From the NCBI GenBank assembly GCA_036362985.1, contig JAYGXS010000005.1, forward strand, positions 47,160,033 through 47,224,032: a DNA stretch of 64,000 nucleotides. The letters are read 5' to 3'. A program made the translations under genes and the position numbers. This DNA comes from Ligula intestinalis. Lineage: Eukaryota; Platyhelminthes; Cestoda; Diphyllobothriidea; Diphyllobothriidae. This document shows, piece by piece, positions 11,820 to 22,329 of the stretch (its first letter is position 1; every line of letters starts with the position of its first letter). Below the pieces are notes generated by a model. That model did no database searches. It saw nothing but the letters and a program-made list of their open reading frames with translations, and was not told the origin of the DNA.

Positions 11820-13508
11820 TCAAAGTCCACGAACGCCATCAGAGTGAAAGAGAGATTCCACCGAGTCAGCACCCAAAATTCGTGAAAGTTGTCCTGAATG
11901 TAGAAAACGAGTTATAGCTCTCTTAAACATTGGGTAGTTTTGCTGGGTTTTAATACTTTTGGGCAGCTTATTCCAGATTGATATGGCATTTACTGAAAAG
12001 AATTGCCGGTACTTAACTGTGCGTGCCATAGGAAGAAATAAAAATACGTCTCGATGACTGGCGCGTCGAGAGTGCTCAAGCTGCCTTATTGTAATAAGAG
12101 GATTAAAGGTTTGACCATTCAAAAGTTCGAACAGTAAAAAAGACCCTTCTGCAATTGACGAAGCCATAGGGGATCCAGCTTTATAAGTTCGCACCTTTGT
12201 TGGTAGGTTACGTTACGGTGTTCTGTAGTGAAAATTCTTCTAGTGAAGAAGTGCTGCACCGATTCTATTTTCTTCCGTTCACTAGTGCGCAGAAGACTGA
12301 ATAGAGGCGAGCAGTATTCAAGACTAGGTCTCACGTACATATTATAAAGGCTAGTTCTAACCTTTGTGGTCTTACAATTTCTAAGGATAAATCCGGTGGT
12401 TCGGCGTGCTTTCGAGACTATCAGGGCACAGTGCTCTGACAAATTGAGACTATTAGAGTAGGATATGCCCAAATCCTTGATAACTCCTGTGACATTTAAT
12501 TCGTGGCCGTCAATGCTTAATTCCGGTTGATGATCGTCACCAACAACCATAACGGAACATTTGTGCCATGAAAGGGTGAGGCGCCATATGCAACACCACT
12601 GGGCGAAGGCCTGAAGATCCTTTTTTATCAGCTCGAGCACGATGTTGCGATCTGTCGGTTTATATCGATAAGCGACTTTTAAATCTTCAGCGTACATGAA
12701 GGGTCTGCCATATTGAAAACAATCTGAAACGTCGTTGAAAAACAGGCAAAATAGGAGCGGACCCAGTACACTACCCTGTATAACTCCACTCCTCACTTGC
12801 GTGGGGTTGGAGATAACATTAGAAATTTTTACTTGTTATGTGCGAGCATCCAAATAGGAAGATATGAAGTTCAGTGGCTTGCTACCTATGCCAAAGGAGG
12901 CTAGTTTCAGAAGGAGGAGGTTATGATCGACCCGATCAAAGGCCTTAGTAAAATCAAATAGACGCTATAAGTGGCAAAACCGCTGTCTCTAGATTGCAGC
13001 ACATAATCAAAGAAAGAGAGCTGACAGGTGTCACAAGATCGTTTCTCGATAAGCCATGTTAAGCTGTATTGAGCAGGTTTTTCTCTGTCAAGTGACGCAT
13101 CATCTTTTCTTTGATTTAGGTCTCCAAGATCTTCGAGGCTGCGGGAAGTGTATTTATTGGCCTAAAGTTGTCGAATGAGGTCGATCGGCCATGCTTGCGA
13201 ATAGGCATTATGTGCGATTCCTTCCACAACGAAGGAAAGGTTTCGCTCTCAAGAGCAAGATTAAATACCTTACAAAGAATATATGGAAAGATATCATTCG
13301 CTTCAGCTTTTAGAAGGCTAACTGGGACGCCATCTGGTCCTGGACTATAGGATTGACGATAACGACGAATGGCTACAGTCACATCCCAGACGGTAAAACT
13401 TATGGTTTCGAGTATGGCACTTGTCCAAGCCTGGATAACCGGAGGTGCAGCGAACGAGCTTTCACTAAACGTTTTGGATAGGAACGCATTGAAGCTATCG
13501 GCGGTCAA
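11820..13508 (-). pseudogene. CR1 ORF2: reverse transcriptase part
   Basis: From 13508 downward, the first frame carries the fingers/palm start (RQSYSPGPDGVPVSLLK, then LWKESHIMPIRKHG and FRPINTLP). About 13115-12797 is broken by several frameshifts. The 225-codon frame from 12796 holds the QGSVLGPLLF motif, followed by the catalytic box and the thumb region (KLTL-like WRLTLSWHKC, DLGI, RPSLEYCSPL). The C-terminal part (AISIWNKLPKSI) continues in another frame after a shift near 12130. The catalytic box reads YAED (codons near 12694-12683) instead of the usual YADD, replacing the first metal-binding Asp with Glu. With the frameshifts, the enzyme is not functional. Confidence 0.88.
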
Positions 13509-14680
13509 CTAGGCGTCAGCCATGGGGTTTCCTAAAGCATCTTGAAGAATGGGGTGTTGCGTTTTCCTCTGCGCTTTAACTGTACGCGAAAAGAGTTTCA
13601 CAACATTAAGGGAAGGATTTTCAGCGAAGTAAGCCTCATTGGCTATCTGTTTTTCTTCGGAGAGCTTCTTAGCCTGCTCAAAGATCAGTGTGATCAAGGG
13701 CAGAATGGAAGTGTCGTTCTGCCGATGCAAACGACGAGAGAGTTTGCGCAGCCTACGACGGAAAGACAGAGGAAGGTACACTTCATCCTTGACATGTATT
13801 ACTTTCTTACGGGGGACAAAGTGGAGGATGAGTGGATCCAACAGTTTGTACAGCGCATCGGTACAAACATTTACATCCAAACATTGGAAAAATTCAGACC
13901 AGTCGAGAGCGTTTAGATGTGCCAGTAGGTCAGCCGTGTTTGCTGATCGGAAGTCATGATAAAAACTATACTTTTGGGAAAATGTTTCATCCGCCTCCAG
14001 TTCTAGTTCACTAACAACTGTAAGATGGTCTGAACTCCCAAGTGCGTCTAAGGATGACACTGAAAGTGGTTTGCATCCCCTACAAAAAATTAGGTCGAGT
14101 ATGTTTGCTCCTCGAGTGGGAAAATCGACTACCTGATCCCACATGCCAATATCTATTGCCTCAAGTAAGTTCTCAAACTTTGAAGGACCGGATGGTGGAA
14201 ACCATTGCACGTCAGGAAGGTTAAAATCGTCTGCAATCAAGCAATACTTAAGATTCAAGTCAGCAGCGGCATGAAATGCCTGCGAGAGACAAAGATCGTA
14301 GTCTGCATTGGCATTAGTGGGCGATAAACACAGCCAACAAGTAAGGAGTATTTGTTTTTTAAGAACAACTCGTAGCCAGCAGCTCTCCTCAACCGCTGTG
14401 AATTGTGGAAAGTCCAACGGGAGAAATGCAAGTGGCTGCTTAATATAGATGCAGCTTCCTCCGCCACGGCCATTGTTTCGATCGTTCCGAACGCATTCAT
14501 AGCCTAGAACAGAGAGCTCTGAGCTACAGAGGCCGGTGCCCATGTCTCAGTTACCATAACAATGTCTGGGTGGTTGACGAAAACCATAGTCTGGAGCAGA
14601 GGCATTTTATTAATCATTGATCTGGCATTTAAAACGACCAATTTAAGAGGGCATGTCTGAGGTTTCGGTGGCGGGACAGC
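13509..14680 (-). pseudogene. CR1 ORF2: EEP endonuclease part
   Basis: The 344-codon frame from 14543 contains ECVRNDRNNGRGGG, LLTCWLCLSP, CLIADDFNLPDVQW (family GDFN), ILDLIFCRG and LGSSDHLTVV (the catalytic SDH). The true N-terminus lies upstream in another frame: VVLNARSMINK, then VMVTETWA, the usual NARS...N and ETW motifs. A frameshift therefore falls near 14540. The frame ends in a TAG at 13509-13511, and the reverse transcriptase continues in the same frame immediately after it, so this is a single nonsense mutation rather than a natural terminus. Like the reverse transcriptase part, it is a relic. Confidence 0.88.
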
Positions 14681-14689
14681 TAGGCCGTC

Positions 14690-15281
14690 ACTGTTACCGG
14701 CTTCGACCAGAGCGATGTCCTTTTGACCTGAACTATTTTTCCCTCTCTTTTTTTGAGATTTGTCTCGCCATTGGTTCTCCGTTTTTCCAGCTCTATTATT
14801 AGCTGTCTCATCTTTCTCCGCTCTTTCAACTCGTAATCCGGCTGAAAAAAACTTGCGAATGTAGACTCCGCAAGGATGGTTTGCGCTCTAGCAAGAGTTT
14901 CGCCTGTGCTTCAGTTTCTAAAATAAATTTTAGAGGTCGTGGCCGAGAAATTGATTCTGGAGCTGTTGGAGCCTTCCCTATTCAAAATGCCTTAAGAATG
15001 CGGAACGACTCGCCTGGTTTTAGCAACGGTTTGGCGTACACCCGCATAAGACCCACGTCATGGTCAATTCGTTCTTATGCAATTGACGACTCTGACTCTG
15101 GGGCCCCTTTTACAACTATTTTCTTCTTGCGACTCAATGGGGAATTTGTTGCAGGGGGAGGTGTGTATTTTGACCCACCTACAGTACCACCACCTATTAC
15201 TGAAGTTGGGGCTCCGACTCGAGCTACAACTAATCTTCCTTCGTTCGTTCGTTTTCTTTCGTCAAAAACTTCGCTCTAGGA
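14690..15281 (-). pseudogene. CR1 ORF1 remnant
   Basis: Read from 15281 down, one frame gives GRLVVARVGAPTSVIGGG, KPLLKPGESFRILKAF and SRPRPLKFILETEAQ, interrupted by stops at 15075-15077 and 14982-14984. A frameshift near 14848 leads into a highly charged stretch (ELKERRKMRQ...LEKRRTNGE). The motif order resembles the C-terminal half of ORF1 proteins of CR1-type elements, which bind the element's RNA. The N-terminal part is missing. Recognition is by motif order only. Confidence 0.7.
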
Positions 15282-15291
15282 GGGTAGCACT

Positions 15292-15765
15292 TGTAGTGGG
15301 CACTACTGCCCGAGGCCCACCTAACCTTTGGCGACACAGACAAGGACACTCAGGGCAGGACTTTGTGCGAATGTACTTTTCGGCCTGCCTCCAACCAGCT
15401 GCAAGCTGGTGCATAAGACACTCACCACCCACGCCAGTATCTACCTTCGTGTGCTCCAACTAATGACCATCAAGGCCACGAGACAGAGCGGGGATTTGGC
15501 GGCCACCCCCGATTACTGACGCTAAAACTTACTTTGAATTCTGCCCCCTCGTGAGGCAGACGCGCCGCCGCTGCTCTCTCTCACATGTCTCTCACAGTCG
15601 AAGGCAAGCCTGACCAAGTCAACCTTCCTATGAACTATTCGCCGACTCATTTTGTAAAAATAAATTGTTCCAACTGCTCTGGTTTTCCAAGTCTTCTCGC
15701 ATCTCCTGAAGAACTGGCCCTGGAAGATCGCAGCCGTTAGGGTTAAATATTAGTAGCCTCAACAC
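15292..15765 (+). mobile_element. Solo LTR, TGTAGTG family
   Basis: It starts TGTAGTGGGC and carries an AATAAA-like signal (aaaataaattgttcc, about 15659). It ends with the family tail tggaagatcgcagccgtt followed by a cctcaacac-type end. The same start and tail recur at 23.8, 26.5, 27.1, 30.0, 50.7 and 61.1 kb. There is no internal retrotransposon sequence on either side, so it is best read as a solo LTR. It abuts the 5' edge of the CR1-type element. Confidence 0.7.
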
Positions 15766-16279
15766 CATTGCGATACCTCTTGGAATGGTCTTTTACAGTG
15801 ATATAGTGGAATTAGGTTCAAAGTTGTCTGGATTCATAAATTTCCATTCGTATTCATTCCTGTTTCTTGGATACGATTTATGCAATACTGGTGTTTCGTG
15901 GCACCTGTCTGACCAGTTTAGAAGTGTTAGACTTTACATTTGGCTTCACTTGACGTTAGAAGTCAGTGAACCAACATTTATTGTAATTCCTGTGCGTATG
16001 CAAAATAGCTTATTATCTTCTGGATTCTTAGGACCTTAAACTTGATGGCTTCATAGCCAACTCCTCAGTTAAGTCATTTATATAGAAGTAAAGATTTCTC
16101 CTGGGTTCCATGATGCCAAACTTTCTTTCAGCTTTGTCAATTAAATACGCTAGCGAACACCTTCTTAAGGTTTACAGAAATGACATCCAGTGGATGGCCC
16201 AGACCTATGGCTATAACTCCTTTCTCCTGCGAAAAAATTCTCTGATAATCCACGAATAGTCACGGTGAAAGTCAGCTAG
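15766..16279. other. Unassigned spacer
   Basis: AT-rich sequence between the LTR and the second CR1 fragment. It does not continue the CR1 ORF1 in any obvious frame. Confidence 0.45.
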
Positions 16280-17010
16280 TCGACATGAAACAGGTTCACA
16301 TATTCCAGACGCGACACCGGGTTCTAGGTCCACCAACGTCATCAGAACAGAAGAGCGGTTGCTCTTAGTCAGCACTGAAATTAGTCGCGAGAGGTGTCCT
16401 GAGTGTAGAAAACTAGTGATAGTCATCTTAAGCGAAGGAGAGCTTTTACTGTTTGAACAATACTGTTTTGAAATCTGCGAAGACACAGTTGATCGATGTG
16501 AGTAAGCCCATGTTGCTTTTGCTAGGATAGGTTACGGTATTCTTACGATGGAACTTTTCAAGTATAAAAATGCTGGACCGATTCATTTCCCCCTTGTTCT
16601 TAAGCGTACAGAAGGCATAATAAAAACGAGCAATATTGGTGATTATATCCAACGCAAATTTCATAAAAGTTGGTTCTAACACTGATGTTTTTTAATTTTC
16701 AGAGAATAAACGCGTTAGTTCGGCATGCTTTAGAGACACTCAAGGCGCAGTGGTCTGAAAGATTAAGACTAATAGGATATGCTATGACTAGATCCATAAT
16801 AAATCTGAGCACATTAAGGTCGTGACCATCTATGTTTAGATGAGACTGACGTCGATAACAACCATAAAGGAACATTTTTGCTACGAAAAAGAAAGGCATC
16901 ATGCGTAGCATCATTGGACAATGGCATGAAGATCCTTTTATGAAAGCTGAAGCATGATGTTGCGGTCGATCTGTTTTTATCGATGGGCAACTCTCGTCAA
17001 TCCTCTTCGG
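16280..17010 (-). pseudogene. Second CR1-type fragment (reverse transcriptase C-terminal part)
   Basis: The - strand frames contain LNIDGHDLNV, SLNLSDHCALSVSKACR and LHSGHLSRL. These align with LSIDGHELNV, SLNLSEHCALIVSKARR and LHSGQLSRI of the copy at 11.8-12.8 kb. At DNA level the match runs to about 17010. About 200 bp are missing relative to the first copy: 11930-12230 there corresponds to only about 110 bp here (near 16435-16545). That removes the AISIWNKLPKSI segment. Several frameshifts and substitutions show it is older than the first copy. Confidence 0.8.
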
Positions 17011-19780
17011 TTACATCACTCTATGTTTTTCTAGTGGTTCTTAATACGACTGAAAAAATACATCTTTGTATGAGTTTTCAAGAGGCATTATTCGTTAAAC
17101 AGGGTTTAAAACTTGCAGACCATTTTTGATATGAATGTTAAGAGGTCACGGGGATGACAGTGCAGATGATCTATCCAATCTCCCTAGATGGAAACATAGT
17201 GCATGATAACACACCAACCACCCCGAAGAACAGCATTTGAACATGCTCAGCACAGATTAAAGTCATGTTCGACTCTTTCCTTTGCAATCGCAAAAGTAGA
17301 CTTAGGAGGCCCTTTTATACGATATTGTGTTTTAAATCCGGATGTCTCTTAGTGACTCGGTTCTCTGGTTGTTCTGATAGGGCTCCCTTAACAGGACAAA
17401 TTAAATTCCAGTTAAATTAAATTAATTTTCGTCAGCACTAACACCCATTGCTAAGATGAGTGGCAAATTCATAATGAGAAATTTGTGCATTTATCTGCAA
17501 GTAGTTACTTTACGACCAGCATTGGATTCCATTCGAACATCTACCGATAAAAATGAACTTTCCTGCGAAGTTAAGCTTTTTTTCTGTTATTGTCTTAACG
17601 CTCTTCAATTTCTTCCGCTTAGACTCTTCAAATTCCTCAAGCATTTCAATGTCATCATAGGATGCGGCATCCAGCAAAGATGCAGCTTTTATTGATTTAT
17701 TTATTTTTTAAGACAGCGTTCAATTGTGTGCTCTGCTGTCCTCGGGCAGTTAAATAATGGCGCATTAGAAGCCCAATCGCGTTGCAGATAGCAAATGCGT
17801 TTTCCTAACAAGTCCCTTAATATTCGAGTAGCTAAATAATTAATAGACAACAATAAATGTAAGTACCCAATGAGTGAATTTCTGTATAGGTGAAAAAACG
17901 TGGAACCTTAAAACTCGGCAGATGTACCCTAAACGTTCAACTCAAGGGGCTGTTGGCCTTTGTAAAATTAAGAACTAAGCCGTGTATTTATATATTAAAT
18001 GTGTAACTTATGGTTGTAACGTGCTTGCACTAAGATTACTGCTTATGGCGAAGTTTTCACGCTATAGGAATGGAAGTTCGGTCGATGTTAGGTATTGTTA
18101 TAAGCTCGGAAATATTCGGCTCAGCGGATATTATAAATAAATCGGTTAGTAATGTTTTCTAGGGCATCCATGCCTGAGAATTAGGTACCGGGAAAACAAT
18201 AGAAGCTTTATGCGAATCGCCATTTGGCTTGGCGTCTGGCAATCACAATGCTTCGAGGCATGATAATTTGGCTTGATAGTCGTTGTCGACCTCGAAAAGG
18301 GAGTCAAGGTTGGGTGTAGTGGCACTTTTGTTGAAACGATGATCGTTTGCACCGAACACATTAATATGGAATGGGGTACGCGTTGGCCAGCCATCCGTTC
18401 GTATTCATTGACTGTTCTCTTTGATACAAAATTTTAGCGAATATAATGCTATGTGCACCAAGAAACTTAGGCTATTTGGAAAGCGTACGCAGAGTGAATA
18501 GAAAAAATTGACCTATCAAAGGATACACAACGTAATTAGAAAAAATGAAATATGATTTGTCTTTGTTTTCGAGTACGAGTGAAGAGAAAGCGACTCGGGG
18601 AGTAAATATTAGTATTTTTGGTTTACGTGGAATGAACGAGACTTCGAGATCAGACCTGGAGACATGTTCTCACGTCTATCTCGCCTCCTTTAAGCTCCCG
18701 ATAGGAGGACAATGATAAGGCAACTGGAGATGTGCTCAGGGAATAGCAAAGCTAACTAGTCCGTCTATGCGTATTGCATAAAAATAGCTTAAACAAGATA
18801 TACCCTAACTAAATGTTCATTTTGGGTAAACCTTGTTTTCTTCCATTCCATATACACAGTTTATCGAAAGTGTTCTGTAGCTTCATCTTTACATTGTTTT
18901 ACTTCAGTAGTTATTACTTAAAACCTATATTTGAAATTTGTCTATACATGCTGGAAGTTCTGTTTTGTGCTGCAGTTACCGACGATTCCGTAGACTTACC
19001 ATTCAGTCTTTAATAAATCAATGTCAGGCTGTCTTAGTCTATCTAATTTACGATTATAAAAATACGATATCGATACGATATTACGAAAGTTTTTTTGACA
19101 AGTAGAGATCCTGCGTATCACTGGTCTACAACGTAGTTCGGCGCGCGCACCTTTGCTGTTGGTTGGCCCTTAGAGAATCTTCCGGCAGGTTGCTTAGATT
19201 CCGTGAGCAAACGAAATTTCAGTCACCTCCTATCTTATTTTTCTGGGAAAGAGTCTATTTACTGTACCAGGCTCATTGGTGTGCTATGTACCGTAAACGT
19301 ACCTTTTCATCATGCAGAACGGCTAAAACAGTGGATAGTCTCCGTCCCCACAGTTCTCGGGAGACTGGCGGATGGGACGCACATCTTAAAATAGGGTTCT
19401 AGCCACCAGATTCGTCTTCGCTTAGTAGGTGGAAAAAACGAATTTCAATGAAGGGTTGGCATAAAATAATGAGCTTCTGCATCTGGCAAGCGATCAACCT
19501 GAAAGAAGCCCTTTGGCTGCGCTGTCGTCACTTAAGTTATTCCTATTCTCACTGCCCCCAGAAAACCATTTGAGGACTAGAAAACCATATTTCCACCCAA
19601 CGAAATTTTTCGCACCGCAGTAAAAACACATCTGAAGATATTTGCGTAGTTGGGGGTCATTTGTGTTTCCGTTCAACAATGAAAACATCGACACAAACTG
19701 CCCAAAGTCTACTTTGATAGGTTTTACACTGTCTAGCTTTTAAATCCCTTTCCTCCGATCGCTCAGGCTCAGCGCTAAAT
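17011..19780. other. Unassigned intergenic region upstream of PTRHD1
   Basis: AT-rich sequence with only short ORFs and no recognised motif. A 5' UTR exon and promoter for PTRHD1 may lie here, since an acceptor site precedes its ATG. No convincing TATA box or first exon could be identified. Confidence 0.5.
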
Positions 19781-19789
19781 TTCTTTGGA

Positions 19790-19799
19790 TGCTTTGCAG
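19790..19799 (+). promoter_or_regulatory. Probable 3' splice acceptor before the PTRHD1 start
   Basis: The sequence tgctttgcag precedes gtttccatcATG. A pyrimidine-rich run ending in AG ten bases before the start codon is a good 3' splice site. It suggests a 5' UTR intron, or a trans-splice acceptor if the host is a flatworm. This is inferred; no donor was identified. Confidence 0.5.
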
Positions 19800-19808
19800 G
19801 TTTCCATC

Positions 19809-20168
19809 ATGTCCGGCACATACCTCGTTCAGTACATCTTACTACGCTCTGACTTGAAGAGCCATCTTGGCTGGCCTCTCGGCGCCATCGTAGCTCAGGG
19901 CTGTCATGCCGCAACGGCTGCGCTGCACAAATTTCGTGATCACGTGGATACCAAAGCTTACCTGGACGATCTCGAACGCATGCACAAGGTAGTCTTGGCT
20001 ATTGAGGAGTCCGAACTCTCTGTAATGGCGGATAAACTGAGAGCAGGTGGAGTAGATTTTATAACCTGGCGAGAACAGCCCGAGGACATATTCACCGCAA
20101 TTGCATTGCGTCCCTATACCAAGAAGGAGGTGCAGTCCTACTTTAAGGGCATGCGTCTTCTCAGTTGA
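19809..20168 (+). CDS. PTRHD1: PTRHD1-like peptidyl-tRNA hydrolase domain protein
   Basis: The 119-residue product belongs to the PTH2-fold family of peptidyl-tRNA hydrolase domain-containing proteins. Family members are small, soluble and related to enzymes that release peptides from stalled peptidyl-tRNA; the catalytic activity of PTRHD1 itself is uncertain. Visible hallmarks, in order, are YLVQYILLRSDL (strand 1), WPLGAIVAQGCHAATAAL (helix with the family's conserved Gln-x-Cys-His core), KVVLAIEESEL, then WREQPEDIFTAIALRPY and the Lys/Glu-rich C-terminal helix. Length fits the domain, and the human protein is slightly longer at its N-terminus. The ATG at 19809 was chosen because it directly precedes the conserved domain and follows an acceptor site; the upstream in-frame ATG at 19785 lies inside the presumed intron. 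The frame is intact and in one exon. Poly(A)-like ATTAAA lies near 20192. Confidence 0.9.
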   Translation: MSGTYLVQYILLRSDLKSHLGWPLGAIVAQGCHAATAALHKFRDHVDTKAYLDDLERMHKVVLAIEESELSVMADKLRAGGVDFITWREQPEDIFTAIALRPYTKKEVQSYFKGMRLLS

Positions 20169-20191
20169 TCTTTGTCTTTCTACTTGTAAAT

Positions 20192-20197
20192 AATTAA
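20192..20197 (+). terminator. Possible PTRHD1 poly(A) signal
   Basis: ATTAAA, a common variant polyadenylation signal, occurs about 25 bases after the stop codon in an AT-rich stretch. The 3' UTR would then be very short. Confidence 0.4.
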
Positions 20198-20199
20198 AT

Positions 20200-21059
20200 A
20201 CCTTTTGAAGCAATTGCCTATTTTGCCTGGTCACAAACACTGAACTGTCTGGCTAAGTGGAAAAGTTACTTGCATTTTGAAAAATAGTGTGGGATAAATC
20301 CGAGTTACTGGCCCTACTTATGACCTTATTCTGTTTAATGAGTCATTTTGATCAGAGGCTAAAGGATCTTTGAAACCCACCAATTTCTTTGCATACATGC
20401 CTCTTGGTGTGCCTGGCAGTTATCCACTGAATACACCTCCGCTTCGCGCTAGTCTATTTATTTGTCGTGTTCAACTTTCGAGAGTTCTGCTCGGAGGTAG
20501 TTATTTTTTGCCAATGAATACTGTGTTCTGTGCATACATGCAACGACGCCAGTTTTAGGCAGCACCACAAAGAGAGATCTGATAGCTGAAGCCAGTTTAT
20601 TCCTCGCCTGATCTCTTCTCGGAAGTCTCTTTGTGTTTGTCCGCATTTATTTTAGCTCGTTGTGTGCAGATTGAATCGGTGATGGTAGATTATTGCCCTC
20701 TTTTGTACATGCATGTTTCACCGACGATGTATCCCACAGAACCTGTTCCCCTTCCACGAACAGGTAACTGGGACAAGGTTTTGACTGAGGAATAGGTGCC
20801 ATAAAAAGCTGGAGGCTGTGGATGATTGGAAAATAATAACGTATGTCCCCAGATCTAAGCTGCGGTATCTTAAATACACCGAACGGGATAGACTGTTTTT
20901 GAAGGCTAAGGACCTACATAGGAATCACCGTTTTCCCCTCGTTTACCTCGTACCTGGTAAAAGGGACCAGGTTTTGACCGACTATCACGTTGACGTCGGC
21001 TACTTGATTCGACACGAATGGCTCCAATGTCTCCTCATTTCACTGCCTTCCAGTCTACG
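20200..21059. other. Unassigned sequence downstream of PTRHD1
   Basis: No supported gene. A 123-codon ORF (20818-21189, +) overlaps the retrotransposon tail in another frame and has no motifs of its own. Confidence 0.45.
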
Positions 21060-21275
21060 CCAGCAACGGTCAAGCAGGATCTGTCGTCCGTTTCCGGCCC
21101 ATGCGTCTACGGTCTACGCCGGTGGAACCGTGAATGGATGGCGCTCTCGTGTGAACAGGCGCAAGATCGACGTGCCTGGACAGTTGTGATTCGTGATGCA
21201 GTCAACGTTAAAACTGATGCCGGCTCAACCCGCCCGAGGTGAATGCCGTTACAAGTACAAGTAAAAGTAATACCC
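21060..21275 (+). pseudogene. RTE-like non-LTR retrotransposon C-terminal tail
   Basis: The frame carries TVKQDLSSVSGP, then LRRWNREWMALSCEQAQDRR, AWTVVIRDAVN and DAGSTRPR before a stop at 21240. The pattern TVK-DL ... RRW---W--L------DR-AW---IRD--N is typical of the extreme C-terminus of ORF2 in RTE and related elements, downstream of the reverse transcriptase. The short repetitive sequence after the stop (acaagtacaagtaaaag) fits such an element's 3' end. Nothing upstream encodes the enzyme domains, as expected for heavy 5' truncation. Confidence 0.65.
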
Positions 21276-21299
21276 TATTTTCGGGCCACTGACAAGCTT

Positions 21300-21470
21300 T
21301 TTTTCCTGTAAAGAAGTTAGCGTAAGTTTGTTTTGCGATTTTCAAACAGTGGGTGCAAGTAATCTGCCGTAAGCATCTAACGTGATATGAATCATTGCCC
21401 ATTACTAAAAGTTTAACTGAAAATTGGATGTAGAGAAATGTTAGGGCCGCGGACCCACTGGCTGAATATG
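21300..21470 (+). repeat. Direct repeat, copy 1
   Basis: The stretch with tagcgtaagtttgtt, gcaagtaatctgcc and atgaatcattgccc...actaaaag is repeated, diverged, at 22015-22180. The repeat family is unknown. Confidence 0.4.
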
Positions 21471-21829
21471 TCTGTGGTAAGCAAGCTGTTGATGAGAGGG
21501 ATGGCGGACAATTGCTCTGAATATTCTTTTAGAACTGTCGTTAGGGACTTAACAAGTAGCGTTCGAGCATAAACTAAGACGAGCCCAGAAGTTGTTAATT
21601 TCCAGCACAGACAATAAACCCGAAAGAATCCATGAACGGAGAGCAATGCGGGATGTAGAACTTTGGCGCAAAACGGTAAACTGACACAATACTGGTTGTT
21701 TATGTAACTGGCGGTGGAATGGCAAAGAATATCCTGATATGCATCATCATGCGACACAAGTGGTGTCGAACCTTTTACCTTGATCGTAACAATGTATTTA
21801 GAGTAAACGTCGTCACCTATTTTGGTTCA

Positions 21830-21990
21830 GAGACCGTGCTAATCACGCACAAATGTCACGCAGGACACCTTGAGGGGACTCGAGACCGACCAAGACATTT
21901 TTACTCGTTGATGGGCGTACATCGACCGCTAACGGAACTCACTCCCCTATTATCCTGCCTATGCTAGTTGCCCTACTCACAGGCTCATCT
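21830..21990 (+). repeat. Dispersed repeat related to 4.55-4.63 kb
   Basis: Sequence with gatgggcgtacatcgaccgc then taacggaactcactc matches gatgggcgtccaccaatcgc then taacagaactcactc at about 4560-4595. It is a dispersed repeat, possibly part of a SINE. Confidence 0.45.
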
Positions 21991-22014
21991 CTGGCTCTCT
22001 TTTTTTTGACCGCA

Positions 22015-22180
22015 AACAGGTAAGCATTAGTTTGTTCAGTGATTTCTCGGCGTAAAGAGTTTGCTGCAAGGAATTTGCAATAAGATCCTAATGTAAAGTA
22101 AATCATTGGCTATTGCTAAAAGTAGGATTAAGGAAGGAATGCAGGGTACGTTAGGGCGACGTTGTGGGGCATTTTGTCTG
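22015..22180 (+). repeat. Direct repeat, copy 2
   Basis: Partner of 21300-21470, in the same orientation, with shared blocks gtttgtt, tgcaag and aaatcattgg...ctaaaag. The intervening sequence has no retroelement features. Confidence 0.4.
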
Positions 22181-22329
22181 ACAATTTTTCGCGGGCTCTT
22201 GGGGCTATTCGATCACATTTTCTGCATAGTCTGTGTTGCTGGTGTCCGCTCGGCTCATTCGTCGTCCATATCAACCTCGCGGGCTATTTTGTCCTCAGTA
22301 AGGTCCTATTGCAATGGTTTAAGTCAATA

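Larger units (their letters stand above)
11363..15281 (-). mobile_element. CR1-type non-LTR retrotransposon, degraded
   Basis: This - strand element reads, 5' to 3': an ORF1 remnant (about 15281-14690), ORF2 with endonuclease and reverse transcriptase (about 14670-11820), then a 3' UTR. The 3' UTR ends in an ATT-type microsatellite, (attattatt) near 11363-11382, the usual 3' terminus for CR1-like elements. The 5' end stops within ORF1, ten bases before an LTR begins at 15292. That is either ordinary 5' truncation or LTR interruption. Several frameshifts and stops make the copy inactive. A second, shorter copy lies at 16.28-17.01 kb. Confidence 0.85.

Noticed and set aside
13542..15463. Several + strand ORFs of 60-132 codons
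   Set aside because: They are antisense shadows of the CR1-type ORF1 and ORF2 on the - strand, apart from the one at 15077-15463, which runs into the LTR.
19842..20240. 132-codon ORF on the - strand
   Set aside because: It is the antisense shadow of PTRHD1, whose + strand reading carries clear family motifs.
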